Positions 43,225 to 54,572 of a DNA stretch of 64,000 nt are shown here, piece by piece. How positions within the stretch are numbered: position 1 is the first letter of the stretch; each line of letters starts with the position of its first letter. The notes beneath the pieces are model-generated. The model was given only the letters and a program-made list of their open reading frames with translations. It had not been told where the DNA came from and did no database searches. The translations under genes and the position numbers were made by a program. The DNA comes from Usnea hakonensis (lineage: Eukaryota; Ascomycota; Lecanoromycetes; Lecanorales; Parmeliaceae). The stretch lies in contig BLJB01000010.1 of NCBI GenBank assembly GCA_013423325.1, positions 62,001 to 126,000 of the forward strand, written 5' to 3'.

Positions 43225-44203
43225 GGGGTGTCGGACTTATTTGTAGGACGTGGACTGAAGTCTTGGGCTTGGCAGGGGAAGCGCCCAAAGCGGCTGGTGC
43301 CGATTTAGGTAGAGGCTAATTTTGTTTCGGGCTCAGCGGGCCGGGATCCAATTGCCAGTGGCCAGATTTAAGGGCTTAACCGTTTGATACTTTAAATTAC
43401 TTTAGTTTCCCTTGGGTTTCCACGGGAAAGAAGGTGTTAGCGTTGTCACCAAAAGGTGACAGGCTTAAGAGAGTGACGGTGATTTTGTTTGGTCAAATAA
43501 TACACGGATATAATTTAAGGAGATAATGTCATAGCAAATGAAAAGAGATGCTTCGAAGAAACTATTCCTACAGGGGTATCCACCTCTTACCTTACCCCCA
43601 CTTCTGCCCGAAATTTTGATTTCTGCCTGAAGCTTTTCCCCTTTCTCACCCTACTATTGAATATTGATTAGTATCCTTAGTATCAATTTGTCATTGACCA
43701 TTGACCATTGACACTAACATCTCTTATGCACGAGTCGAGCCATCTTGTAAGATGTATCTCTGATCTTGCTTCCTTGCCCCTGCTCGCTTCAAGCGCTGCT
43801 ACCGCACCAAACTTCTGACAACAAAGCAATTTTTTGTTACCCATTCATCTCAGAATTCTTTTCTTCTTTGTGCGAGTTCAATACAAAGAGCATCGTCACT
43901 TTCTTTGACACTCAAACAAAGTCATTGACTGTTCGCTGTCAAACACAACGGACAATATCCTTTCACTAACCTTGTGAATAAAGGCATTGACTAGTCGAGG
44001 AGCTCCCTTCGTTCAAACTTTCATACCTCAACCCACCTCTCTCATAGCTTCTTCAAGCTTCAACAATCACACGACACATTCAACCAAGTGTTGACCAATA
44101 CGAACATCTCATCACCAGTCTACAAATCCACGGCCTGGCCTCGACCACTCAAATCCAGTCAAATCTTTACACCCTAATTGAGACGAAGAATCACAAAGAA
44201 GAC
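43225..44203. other. Promoter and 5' UTR of the CM1-domain gene
   Basis: About 980 bp. From 43660 on it is pyrimidine-rich and free of stop-limited long frames that look real. A small open frame at 43766-43969 lies in the likely leader. Confidence 0.45.
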
Positions 44204-46384
44204 ATGGCTACGCCAGCAGCCAATCCCACCTCTGAGCTCCTCCAAGATATGTTGCGAGAGAAGAAAGCGCAAAGTCAGCGTGTGAAAAAGACGTACGATC
44301 TGAATGGACAGGTGAATGGGCAGGACAATAGAGATATCCAAAGCTCTCCAATTGCCTCAATGAATCTAAGAGACAGATCTGACGGACAATCTCGGCGCAG
44401 CAGTGTGAGGAATGCCACGGTACCGAAGGAGATGGGCATCAGAGAAATGGAAGAATACATTTCGAAAATCAACAAGCAAAATTTCGATCTCAAATTGGAA
44501 GTCTTCCATCGCCGCCAACGCAATGAAGTCCTCGAGACTAGGCTCGAAAAGCTACAAGAGCTGGAGGCTAACAACGAAGAGTTGCAGAGTATCAACGAGG
44601 AATTGCTGTTGGAGCTTGAGAAGCGCGATGTCGCGATCCAAGAAGCTGTGGGGCTAATTTGTGAACTCGAGGAGAAGAATAACGACTTGCAAATGGCAGT
44701 GGTGGGAATGGACTTCACGCAAACCTCAGGCACTTTAGGCGCAGGGCCTGTTAGTGAAAAAAATGGGATTATGGCTTCATCTCTGTCTACGATATCAGGT
44801 ACGAATGGCAACGAAAAAGCCCCTACTAGCGATACAAGCCCTCAGACTGATTTCCAAGCACCACCAGAGCACAGCCTCTCCGCTCCAGACACTCTTTCCC
44901 CGCCAAAGGCAAGACCAGCACGTCGAATCCCTAATTTCACTCGAGACACAAAGAAAAGCACCCAGGTCTTACGTAGCATGTATTCGAATGCTAGCTTTGC
45001 CAGCCTCGCTCGACCTGCTAGTATCTTCAGCGGAGACGAGGATGATGATTACGTGGACCGGGATATGAACAATTCCCCACGACTAAGCCTTCTCAGCGAG
45101 AGCGGCTTCTCGAGTGTTTATGGTGGTCGCAAGGATCACATTTTTGCTGAACGCGAGGGTATTGTGCCGCCTCTCCCCGAAATGCCAGATATCAATCTGC
45201 AGCTGGACTCCCATCGCGAATCAAGGCTGCACAAGTGGTTGGATGAGAGGAATATGCCTAGGACGCCTTCCCCAAAGGCTACGGCCTATGACAAAAGCTC
45301 GTCCATTGATAAAGTCTTGAGCGAAGAACCACCCTTTTCCAGAGCCCGAAATTCTACAGAGAAGCCATCCGCAGGCCAACAGCCTCGTGAACAGCGTACT
45401 CCTGAAAAGCAGCAAACCAAGCAGGCTCGAAGCCCTGAGAAGAGACTTGCCGCACCATCCTTTGGAGGACCACTCTTTGGATCTGCTGTCTTGCCGCCTA
45501 CCCCTGATACGATGAGCACTGCCACGTTGGATGCAGACTCTCTCACCCCTAGTATCGTCACCGAAAAGAGCCTGCTCGATGGAACATCCTATCCAGCCAA
45601 GGGTTACTCAGGAGTTACCTCAGGTACCCGCGTTCAAACTACTGGCAGCACGAATGGATCAGCGAGTCCGAGATCGTTGAAAGATACTCGACCAGAGATG
45701 GGCACTCGAACCGACGCTCCAACGCGGCCCTTGCTCACAGCACACCGTACCGACCTGTCCAATGAGGAACCGTTGTCATCCACACAAGCCTCCCGATCCC
45801 CCTCATACCCATCTCCAACGAGCAGAGCGCGACGTTTGTCGGACCAACGATCATTGGCAAGCTATAAAGGCTCTGACTCGAACAGTGAGAAGACGTTGAA
45901 TCAGTCACCACAGGAGCGACTGAGCTCGGGTAGCGCTGCTACCATCACGCCGACCAGACGCACCGCCAAAGACGATCATTGCTCGCCTCTGCTCTCCCAA
46001 GATGGAGCCGGCCCGTCTCCACTCACCGCCTTACCGCACCTGGTCGCCTCCCCTCAGCCCCAACGCTCTTCCTCCTTGCGCTCCAAAATCGCAAACAAAA
46101 TCACCCGCCATATCGGCACCGCCAGCCGCATCCCAAACCCTTCTCCTCCCCCTCAACCCAACATGCCCTCCAGACCCGCAATGACCCGCGCGCCGGCCAC
46201 GACTCAGCCCCCTCGTAGGCCGAGACCATCAAGCTTTTACGGTCAGCATCTCGTCCCTACTCCTAGCACTAGCCCTACTTGTGATATGAGCCCTATAATC
46301 CCAAATGACATGCTGACAGATTTGGAACGATATAGTGCCGGCGCAGCGGCCAGGCACCTCGAACGGCGAAGAGATCGCCGGTGA
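44204..46384 (+). CDS. CM1 (Cnn_1N) domain protein, likely MTOC-associated
   Basis: Single exon, 726 residues. Residues about 75-146 match the centrosomin motif 1 pattern: an EMEEYISKINKQNFDLKLEV start followed by a long coiled coil (ELEANNEELQSINEELLLEL). In fungi this motif is found in Mto1/ApsB and Pcp1/PcpA proteins, which recruit gamma-tubulin complexes to spindle pole bodies, septa and other microtubule-organising sites. After the coiled coil the protein is Ser/Pro-rich and probably disordered, with no clear second domain. It is shorter than Mto1/ApsB (over 1000 residues) and lacks a recognisable PACT-like or MASC C-terminus, so it may be a third, smaller CM1 class. The motif call is by eye; role in microtubule nucleation is inferred. 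Confidence 0.8.
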   Translation: MATPAANPTSELLQDMLREKKAQSQRVKKTYDLNGQVNGQDNRDIQSSPIASMNLRDRSDGQSRRSSVRNATVPKEMGIREMEEYISKINKQNFDLKLEVFHRRQRNEVLETRLEKLQELEANNEELQSINEELLLELEKRDVAIQEAVGLICELEEKNNDLQMAVVGMDFTQTSGTLGAGPVSEKNGIMASSLSTISGTNGNEKAPTSDTSPQTDFQAPPEHSLSAPDTLSPPKARPARRIPNFTRDTKKSTQVLRSMYSNASFASLARPASIFSGDEDDDYVDRDMNNSPRLSLLSESGFSSVYGGRKDHIFAEREGIVPPLPEMPDINLQLDSHRESRLHKWLDERNMPRTPSPKATAYDKSSSIDKVLSEEPPFSRARNSTEKPSAGQQPREQRTPEKQQTKQARSPEKRLAAPSFGGPLFGSAVLPPTPDTMSTATLDADSLTPSIVTEKSLLDGTSYPAKGYSGVTSGTRVQTTGSTNGSASPRSLKDTRPEMGTRTDAPTRPLLTAHRTDLSNEEPLSSTQASRSPSYPSPTSRARRLSDQRSLASYKGSDSNSEKTLNQSPQERLSSGSAATITPTRRTAKDDHCSPLLSQDGAGPSPLTALPHLVASPQPQRSSSLRSKIANKITRHIGTASRIPNPSPPPQPNMPSRPAMTRAPATTQPPRRPRPSSFYGQHLVPTPSTSPTCDMSPIIPNDMLTDLERYSAGAAARHLERRRDRR

Positions 46385-48409
46385 GAGGAGTGGTTCTTGG
46401 ACGAATTTGAGGAGGTATAGTGCGGTGCTGGAGAGGGGTTGGGATCAAGGTTCGTGTTGAAATTAATTCCTCGTGGGGGAATTCCGAGAGTTTCTCCTTT
46501 TGTGCTGATGCGGAAAATTTTCCAAAGCAGAGAGTGACGTTGCGGGCCGTCGGAATGAGGATTCGGAATCTCGACTCACGATGAGAGCGTTGGGGAGGTC
46601 GGCGAGCTCGAGGATTAAGCGGGGGTGGGAGGATTGGAAATAGGGAAGTAGGGGGAGATGTATTGTATTGTATTGTGTGTTATGCGATGGCTAAAGTAGT
46701 GGAAGATTAGGGCCGGGAGAGTCCTGTGCCTCATACGAATGTACCAATAAGATTGTTTTGTACTCTTCTTCCATCACAAGTCCTTCCTTTTTGATACGTA
46801 CGGTACTTGCTTGCTTCTTTCATGGCGTGTAGCCCTATCTATCCTTTCCCGATCGAAGTCTGTGCTAGCAGCCTCCCTTTCCCCTCATGTTTACGGAGTA
46901 CAATACCTGAGAATTCGAGCGGTGTGTATTGCTCTTTTCTTTTTCTTTTCTTTTAAAAATATCTTTATCTTAATACATAGTTTTCCTACAGTATCCAAGA
47001 CTCCATTGATTGAGATGAAGATCTGGTATACACTCACTCTCTCTACTAGGTATGGTAAGTACCTAAGTATGTCGCAAAGGAAGGAGATTCGAGCATTGGC
47101 TATGGATGCATGGATGGAGGGGAAAGGTCGCGGAGAAGTATGGTATGGTATGGTGTGATTTTCTTCCTGAATCCTGCTCTCCGTTCGTCTTTTCTAGGTA
47201 GGTAGGTACTTAGCTCTCTCTAGCCCCATGCGTTCGTTATCGATATCCTCTCTTGCGCCAGGAGGTCTTGCGCTTGCCTACTTACTGGTATTCGTAGAGT
47301 AGAGTAGAGTAGAGTGTGTTCCTATATCCTTTATTTCTTATAATATCTCTACGAGCGATGACTACTTTGACTTACGGGATAGCTTCGTACTCGTCTGCTT
47401 TAGGTATATTCTTCGGTAAGGTTGTCGTAATGTATGTATGGGGATATTAGTATGCAGGGTTGGGTATGTTGTATGGCTTCTGACTGACTGGAACTGTATT
47501 CTATGGGTGTTCTGAGAGGGAGGATGAGAAAGTGGGTTCTTGATGAAGTGGAAGGGTGAGTGCTTGTTGGTTGGGATTTATGAGCACATAGGAAAGAAAA
47601 TATCGCCAATCCCCAGACGATGCTCGATTTGTTATCTAATCTTAAGGTACTCCAGTGTCGGGGATAGACGGGGGTAATCGGGTCGGCACGTCTGACCCAC
47701 CCCTCCACCCCCCGATTTCCTCCCAATTCCAACCTCCACCCACAAACGCGAATTGTGAAGCTTTGAGGGAAGGGACAAGGGCGAAAAAGATGTAGGCGAG
47801 TGGGGGTGGTAGTAGGAGGGAGGGAGGTATTTAATAAGCCGTCCGGATCACCTTAGTGCGACTTACCCTATAGGAAAGAAGATTGAAATACATCGAATTC
47901 AACCGATAGGTTAGATCCTCCCTACTCACCAAGTTACTCTCCTCTCCCTCTTCTCTCCTCGCCTTTAAATTGAAAATAGTTCAGCTTGGTACTAAAGAAG
48001 GAGAAGAAGATGAGGGAAGAAATGATTAGTATGGAGGTTCTTCGTAAAGGGTGTGTCGTCGAGTAGGATAAGCCAGTTGCTGTACGAGGACTCCTGTTAC
48101 TCCATTGAAATTGTTTTGGGATTCTGGAGTAGGAGAAAGGTAACGGGTCAAAAAAAGCGAACAACAGATTGTTGCTAACGGTCAATGATTATATTATATC
48201 GTAATCGCCACCAGCTTGTTCGAGGGCTCCCATAAATATCTGCCAAGAAATCCCCTTGATGTAGTAAAAGCGAGTGAGAAGTCCACCGCTGGGTATCTTT
48301 AGAAATAAACCATCCGTCCCAATGTCGTCTAATATCCTCCCTGATGGTTAATGTCGACCTCCCATATGTATAATTCTTCCAAAATAATCATTAGTATACT
48401 ACCACTTCT
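46385..48409. other. 2 kb intergenic region
   Basis: Two genes converge on this gap. It contains AGAGT and TATTG short repeats (46660-46680, 47297-47313), GGTAGGTA runs and a TACGGAGTA 9-mer (46892-46900). Open frames 46811-47158 and 47400-47732 show no recognisable product. Confidence 0.45.
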
Positions 48410-51400
48410 TTATATCCGTCCTGCTTCAACGAAACTTCTCCCGAGCACCTCCATCTCCCCCGTCACATCCATTCTTCGTTTTTCACATATCCATTTTCCA
48501 CCCTCTTCCCTGTAACTCACACTTTCAGCTCCACTACTGTTTCTACTATGGCTTGGCGTCCAGGGAACTTTGCCCACACCGGCATTTCTCCGCACTGGCG
48601 AGGTGTCTGCTGGTGGAGGTGGTGGCGGAGCCATCGGCTGTTGTATGTACAGGCCGGGCTGAGATGTCGAGAGGGTTATAGTGGGACTTTCGAGTAAAGG
48701 AGAAGGATCACTATCCGCTGATGACAAATGCCCATTGCTAGAGGAAAAGCTGTGAAAAGAACTTGCGAGATTTTGGTTGCTGGCATTTATGCTGGGTCCG
48801 TTACTGTTTGCTGGCTGCAACAGCGATGGGACAAATATGCCCGGTGCATACGTTAGTGGCGAGCCGCTGTTTTGACTGTTGTTGCTACTTTGCGAACTAC
48901 CTTCACTGCCACCCCAAGCTCCACGACGCAGTTTTCGTAATGCTTCGAGCGACATCTCGTCTTCAGGTACGTTCATTAAGCTTGCTAATTGTGGATTCGA
49001 CGGATACTGCGCTGATAGAGGGTAGCCGTGCATCGCTAGAGATATGGCGGAATTGCGATTGCTCCATTCGCTGCGCTCCGTGATGGGGGTAAGACTGGGG
49101 TCTTTGTTCTCGCGGCCGCTATTCATCCTGTGAATACCCTCGAGCGCTCGGGAGCCAAAGTAGCCACCATTGACATATTCAGATTCGCTGGAGCCGGATG
49201 CGCGGGCGAAGAAGCCAAACTCCTGGCCATAAAATCCGTCATCATCGTTTTCAAGCGCTTCTGCATTGGCAGCTGCAATGATTGTGTCGTCGGCTTCCTC
49301 ATCGTCGAAGCCGATGTGGGCGTCATCAAAGGACAAATCCTCGATTTCGTCACCCATCGTGGACCCTACATTTTTTGGAGGGATGTTCAACTGTTCGTAG
49401 TGAGGACGCGTCTGCCCCAAGGAACTGAAACCGTCATTTGACGCATGGGTACTTGCAAGACTGTATGACCTCTCAAACCTTCCAGCCAGCTCTGCTTGAT
49501 TGGCTGCCATTGCTAATTGGTCATGAAGGCCAAGATTGTCTTGCGTAAGACCAGTAGCTTGGCTCAAGCTTCCGCGCGTTGGCTGCTTTAGATCTGCTAC
49601 CGAGTCCATCAGTTCTGCAGCAGTATCCTCATCTTCTATTGATTCTGGCAATGTAGGATCTCTAATGCCATGATTGCTTGAGGACTGGCGGACTAGATGG
49701 ACTTCATGTCCCTTGGCCTGACTTGCCATAAGATTGTTCGAATTTTGGGCTACTGGTAAGGACTTCAAGTCTCTAAGCGGTAGCCCATACACTCTGCTCG
49801 TATCGTCATCGAACACTGATTCATCGAATCCTTGATTTTCTTCGTCACCAAGATCCTCGATCATCCCATCATCGAAGTACAGATCGTCATCATCTTGATT
49901 TTCATAACGACTTGGCAGACCAGCCAAATTGCTTTCAGATGCAATCTCTCTTGGCAGAGGTTGGGCATCAAAATCTGAGTGACTTGGCACACCAGGAACT
50001 GATTTCGGGCGCAAGCTTTTCTCACTTACCCAATTCTGAGATAACTGCTGATTCTGAACTAATTTCTGTGAGAAATCTGAGTCTACAATACCATTCTGGT
50101 GGCTTTGACTGTCAAACGGCGTACCGGGCGAAGTCATGCTAGTGCTCACAGGTCCGGAGACGCTGTCGAACGACGACTTGTTCGGAGATATGAAGCTTAT
50201 CTCTGTGGCTTGTTGCATGAGAGGCATTTCAGAGTCTTCATCGTCGGCGTTGACGCCGGGTATCTTCTCCTCTAAACCCTCATCGCCGTCATCATCCATA
50301 CCATCAAAATCAGCATAGTCATCCTCATCATGGCTTTCGTTACCATCAGACAGTACGCTCTCACGTTGGATTCGCTTGGCCTTTTGCTGTCGGTGTCTCT
50401 CTTCCAGAAGCTGTTCCTGAGCAGCTGAGCCTACGCCAGCGAGATCAAAGCTGAAACGAGACGCATTGCTTTTGTAGCGACGTGGGGATCCTGGTCCATC
50501 GAGATTGGTGTCCGAGAGCGAGGTTGATCGAGATCGAGCTTTTGGTGGCGACATGGGCGGATATGGTTTTGCGGATTCTTGATTTGGGAGCGGGTTTTCC
50601 AGCACCTTCTCAAGAGGAGGTCTTGGAGAGGGAGACGAGGCTTTTTGAATCGCGTCAATGGCATTTGAGATTGCTTGAACGTCCTTTGGAGGCACTTTTG
50701 GAGGTAGGGAACGTGCGAAAGCAGGAAGGGAAGATGGGTTTGGCTCTGGCTGATGCTCTTGAAGAGACATTTTGTACATGAATGCTGACGCTCGCCGTTT
50801 GGCTGGACTGTCAAGATCGTCATGCCATGGCTGTATGTCGTCACCAAAGTTCTCCTTAAAGACTGGAGTATGCTCTCTCTCGGTGCTGCTGGGGCTTTCA
50901 TCGTCCAAGAGTGAAGCAGCCGGGTTTGGAGAGAGTCGTTTTTGGCCAACATCCAACGACCCTCTATTTTCCTTAAGTTGTGATGGTGGCATACTTGACT
51001 CACCAGACGAGTTATTGCGGCCTGGTCGGGGTGCACTGAAGTCATGAACGACTTTTCCCCGTATTCTTGGGTCGTAGTCATCTGGCAGCCGCAAGCCAGA
51101 GGTCACTTGACTTTGCGAGTAAGCTTCCTCCACTGCTTGGGATGACCTTCGACGCGCCAAAAGAGACATTGGATTGAGGAGGTTGAGCCTAGCCTTGCCA
51201 TGACGGTTCTGCACCGTGGCTGGCTGCGCTTGCTGAACGACTTTGCCAGGTGTATTTGAGTGATGCTGTTGGGGCTCAGTTCCGAGAGGGGAGGTTTTTG
51301 ACGGAGGAGGTGGAGGGCGTCGTAATGGCTCGGGTATATATGGGTGAATTTCTGATTGGGTCCCCAAGGACTGTCGATATGGCTGCTCACCATAAGACCG

Positions 51401-51922
51401 CATTGATTCGTAAGCTACATCGATCGGCCGCTTTGGCCTGCTTACAGGAGCCTCTGGTCCGACGTGATCCAGACCTGTCGATGGTTTTTCCATTACGAAA
51501 ACTTCAGATAATGATTTTGTACCATCTGTCGGCGCCACTGAGGTACTGTGGGCATTGCTTGTTACAGGTACCGGTGGGACTGATGAAGATAGCTGTGGGG
51601 GTTGTCTTTGCGGTATCGAAGGTGCAGAGCCTTCACCGCGAGCCCAAGCGTACAGTTCATCTGGTCTTTCCGACTCTCTGTGTGAAGCAACGCGAGGTAT
51701 TGGTGGTAGAATAGGAGGATTGGCTGAAACGGGCGATCCATCGAGACTGTTGGTATAAGAGGTTCGTGGACCTGGGCGATCCAAATGAGGGGTCGGAGGA
51801 CCTTGTGTTGGTGAGGAACCCTGATGGTAATATCGTGAGGAGGTATTTTGGGGAGGAGGTACAGCTTGTGGGATAGCTGAGCGTCTGCTATTGGGCCGAA
51901 TGCCATGGAGGTAGGAGAGCAT
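48410..51922 (-). CDS. 1170-residue disordered fungal protein, unknown role
   Basis: Single open frame starting at an ATG. The N-terminal third is Pro/Ser-rich. Basic segments include RLNLLNPMSLLARRRSSQ, followed by the hydrophobic/charged block DYDPRIRGKVVHDFSAPRP, then HTPVFKENFGDD, and later acidic blocks (DDYADFDGMDDDGDEGLEEK; LYFDDGMIEDLGDEE; DDAHIGFDDEEADDTI). The C-terminal end contains another ordered-looking block (KWICEKRRMDVTGEMEVLGR). I recognise this arrangement as that of a conserved ascomycete protein but know no function. There is no signal peptide, membrane span or enzyme motif. The unbroken length and codon regularity make the gene secure. Confidence 0.8.
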   Translation of the reverse strand: MLSYLHGIRPNSRRSAIPQAVPPPQNTSSRYYHQGSSPTQGPPTPHLDRPGPRTSYTNSLDGSPVSANPPILPPIPRVASHRESERPDELYAWARGEGSAPSIPQRQPPQLSSSVPPVPVTSNAHSTSVAPTDGTKSLSEVFVMEKPSTGLDHVGPEAPVSRPKRPIDVAYESMRSYGEQPYRQSLGTQSEIHPYIPEPLRRPPPPPSKTSPLGTEPQQHHSNTPGKVVQQAQPATVQNRHGKARLNLLNPMSLLARRRSSQAVEEAYSQSQVTSGLRLPDDYDPRIRGKVVHDFSAPRPGRNNSSGESSMPPSQLKENRGSLDVGQKRLSPNPAASLLDDESPSSTEREHTPVFKENFGDDIQPWHDDLDSPAKRRASAFMYKMSLQEHQPEPNPSSLPAFARSLPPKVPPKDVQAISNAIDAIQKASSPSPRPPLEKVLENPLPNQESAKPYPPMSPPKARSRSTSLSDTNLDGPGSPRRYKSNASRFSFDLAGVGSAAQEQLLEERHRQQKAKRIQRESVLSDGNESHDEDDYADFDGMDDDGDEGLEEKIPGVNADDEDSEMPLMQQATEISFISPNKSSFDSVSGPVSTSMTSPGTPFDSQSHQNGIVDSDFSQKLVQNQQLSQNWVSEKSLRPKSVPGVPSHSDFDAQPLPREIASESNLAGLPSRYENQDDDDLYFDDGMIEDLGDEENQGFDESVFDDDTSRVYGLPLRDLKSLPVAQNSNNLMASQAKGHEVHLVRQSSSNHGIRDPTLPESIEDEDTAAELMDSVADLKQPTRGSLSQATGLTQDNLGLHDQLAMAANQAELAGRFERSYSLASTHASNDGFSSLGQTRPHYEQLNIPPKNVGSTMGDEIEDLSFDDAHIGFDDEEADDTIIAAANAEALENDDDGFYGQEFGFFARASGSSESEYVNGGYFGSRALEGIHRMNSGRENKDPSLTPITERSEWSNRNSAISLAMHGYPLSAQYPSNPQLASLMNVPEDEMSLEALRKLRRGAWGGSEGSSQSSNNSQNSGSPLTYAPGIFVPSLLQPANSNGPSINASNQNLASSFHSFSSSNGHLSSADSDPSPLLESPTITLSTSQPGLYIQQPMAPPPPPPADTSPVRRNAGVGKVPWTPSHSRNSSGAESVSYREEGGKWICEKRRMDVTGEMEVLGRSFVEAGRI

Positions 51923-52405
51923 GTTTGAAGAAGGCCTCTTGGGCAGAAGTGCTAGGCTTTCTTCATTGAAAAGAATAGCAGCATAGCGCCATGGTCAATA
52001 AATAGCATTGACTCGCGTACAGATTGAGAGGAAGGTCAGGTAATTTAAGAAAAGAAACGACGCATGTGGGTTGGATAGCATGGTGGGAATGGTGGGCACA
52101 AATTACCTAGGTAATCGTACTCTAGAGAAATGGCACTAAAAGCGGCGGTCCATCCATGCCCTAAACCCTTCATATCTGGATTTCAGGTCTACCTTACCTT
52201 ACTTTAGGCTCCTAGGTACTGTTGCCTCATGCCTCGCTTTTCAGGTGACACGTGCAGTGCTTATAAAAGCATACCTTACTTTTGCTATAAGATCCTCACT
52301 GGAGAACGACTGGCCCTTGGGTATATGTGCTTCCTGAACGCCATGGCTATATTCTTTTTCATACACCCAACCTCCGCGGCGACGCTGAACCCCTATTCAT
52401 ATATT
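51923..52405. other. Intergenic region between two minus-strand genes
   Basis: 480 bp with the promoter of the 1170-residue protein gene (near 51923) and the 3' UTR of the glycosyltransferase-like gene. No gene recognised. Confidence 0.45.
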
Positions 52406-53809
52406 TCATGCCGATGACTTCTCCTTCATCCTTATCTCCTTGGCTCTTTTCTTCTCTTCTGCCTTTGCCTTGCGTCTGAAATCATCCTGAACCTCTGGAT
52501 TCTCCCAGTCCTTCACAAGTCTCCACGCATCGTCCTCTTCCAGTCCTGCTTGTCTAAGGTCACACGGACCTCTGCCCCATTTTTCCGTGAACACGTCACG
52601 ACCAAAATCCATCCACATCCAGATCCCCTTTTCAAACCCCTCAGGGTCTCTGTAGAAGGGTTCGCCTTGGCCTCCACGCTGCCGTGCCTGCCAAGTGTTT
52701 CGGCCACCTATGTCATCGGATTTGAGATTCTGCAGCACGTTGAGATCATGCACGAGGTCCTGGTATACGACAGAGTTGCGCTGCAACTCTGGCTCCCTGG
52801 ACTGAATGCCCGTGGCGCCTTCTCTTTTCGCCACCGCGCCTGGAGGTGCAGCACCTCGTTGATAAAGTCGCTCTAGATTGTCGAGCGAGGTATGTACATC
52901 CCATACCCTTCCTGCCTCAGCAACTTCGATCCTAAATTTCCTCATCCACAGTCGTTCATGCATGTCGCAGTCAGTCATGTAGAAGGGAATCATAGTATCC
53001 CATCCCCCTATATCCACGAATGCCTGCGTACGCACCAACGCTAATTTGTCGTAGGCAAACCACCGCGTAGCGAGTGGACCCCAGGCGGGATCCATTGTTT
53101 CCCGTAAAGCGTCTAGAGCGCGCAGATAGAGCGACTTGTAGGGTTCACCGCTCCATTGCTCGTCGCTAAGAACAACGGTGTCCATGTGAGCCCACCAGTA
53201 ATGCGACCATCCGTTCTCTAGTGCCGTGAACGTATAAAAGTTCTGCAGTTGGGCAAAGGTGAAGAGAGTTGGTGTAGAGATGACATTGACAAGGAAAAGC
53301 TTGGTCAAGCGGTGATAGTCCAGATAAAAAGGGTTTTGAAGGGTGAGAAGGTTATGGCGATTCGAATGCATGACTCCGGTGTTCTCGACCACGTAGATGT
53401 CTTCTGGAGGCCATCCCGCTACAATATAAGAGACGACAGTTTGTTGAAGGAGAGGCCAATTGCGCGTGAAGCCAATGAAGAGGGGAGTTGACTCATTGAC
53501 ATGGGGAGTTGGAGGGGTATTCCATGACGGGATCGGAGGAAGGTCAGATGGTGATTTGGCAGAAGCTGCGAGAGGAAAGGCGTCTACAATGGGCGCTAGA
53601 GCCACCGATGAGATAGCTTTATAAAGAGGCGTCGGTTTACCAGTATCTGTATGTTGTCTGAGCCGTCCGAGCGGCCTCACAATGCTATCGTCAAGGCTAG
53701 TCTGTGTGACGAGAAGAGCCGGGATGATAATAAAGAGGAAAAGAAGAACACAGAGACTGCGCCGGTGCACGCAAAGCATTGTCGTGGATTCCGCTATGAG
53801 AATTAACAT
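52406..53809 (-). CDS. Type II membrane protein, glycosyltransferase-like
   Basis: 467 residues, single exon. The N-terminus has a short cytosolic part and one hydrophobic span (LCVLLFLFIIIPALLV), so the rest should face the Golgi or ER lumen. The luminal part starts a fold like GT-A transferases (PLFIGFTRNWPLLQQTVVSY), and contains HMDTVVLSDEQW and WFAYDKLALVRTQAF, then FYMTDCDMHERLW, in which DCD could be the metal-binding DxD. The end is charged and coiled-coil-like (KAKAEEKKRAKEIRMKEKSS). Two start codons fit (53809 and 53779); both keep the span. I cannot name the sugar or acceptor, and assignment to a specific GT family needs a profile search. Confidence 0.7.
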   Translation of the reverse strand: MLILIAESTTMLCVHRRSLCVLLFLFIIIPALLVTQTSLDDSIVRPLGRLRQHTDTGKPTPLYKAISSVALAPIVDAFPLAASAKSPSDLPPIPSWNTPPTPHVNESTPLFIGFTRNWPLLQQTVVSYIVAGWPPEDIYVVENTGVMHSNRHNLLTLQNPFYLDYHRLTKLFLVNVISTPTLFTFAQLQNFYTFTALENGWSHYWWAHMDTVVLSDEQWSGEPYKSLYLRALDALRETMDPAWGPLATRWFAYDKLALVRTQAFVDIGGWDTMIPFYMTDCDMHERLWMRKFRIEVAEAGRVWDVHTSLDNLERLYQRGAAPPGAVAKREGATGIQSREPELQRNSVVYQDLVHDLNVLQNLKSDDIGGRNTWQARQRGGQGEPFYRDPEGFEKGIWMWMDFGRDVFTEKWGRGPCDLRQAGLEEDDAWRLVKDWENPEVQDDFRRKAKAEEKKRAKEIRMKEKSSA

Positions 53810-54572
53810 TCACTGCTATACAAGACATCAATTGACTTCCTCTTGTGCGTCTGTTATCGAAGTTCATGTACAAGATGATGGAGGAACGGATGAGATACAC
53901 ATCATGTCCATAAGGCGCGGATCAGATGTAGAGTACGTGGTGTTTGCTATCGACTCTCCGCCTTGTCGGTTCAGTATGTGTCAAAAAAGAAGTGTGACTA
54001 CGAAATAAGTATAGGTACGCAGCGGCCTTTACGCATTCAACTTTCAGGAAGGAGCGAGATTGATATCTTGTCTCAGTGGTGGAAATAAACATAGAGGCGA
54101 AATGGAACGGAGAAGGATGAAACTGCCAGCATTAGGAAGTGATTGTGATGGTGGTGTGCGCAAATTCCCCTTTCATTTGGTCCGTCGAATGACGAAAGGA
54201 GTTGAAGATGAGCACAGCAAAGCTGGATGAGCTCATAGCATTTTGTGTCTTGGCTTGGCGGCCTGGGTCAATTTGCCTTTGCAATATCATGCTCACCTCG
54301 AACTCAGTAAGTCGGAGTTGACCACTAGGTTCAATAATTGTAAAGGAGATGGTCCCACTTTGAACAGGTATAGAAATCAAGGAACGGGGGACGTTCAAAT
54401 CTTGGTAGAGCTGCAGGCAGGTAAAGTATCGACAACCTAGAACTCTAAGTTACCTTCCCAAGAGCCTTATAGGTCGACATACTCTTCTGAGATCAGTGCA
54501 ATAATTTTGAAATGCACCTTGAGTCGATCAATGGAATCTATCTCTATTCATGCCAAGTCCTGTCTGCTGACA
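53810..54572. other. Intergenic region left of RER2
   Basis: Contains the promoter of the glycosyltransferase-like gene and the RER2 3' UTR. No gene recognised in 760 bp. Confidence 0.45.
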
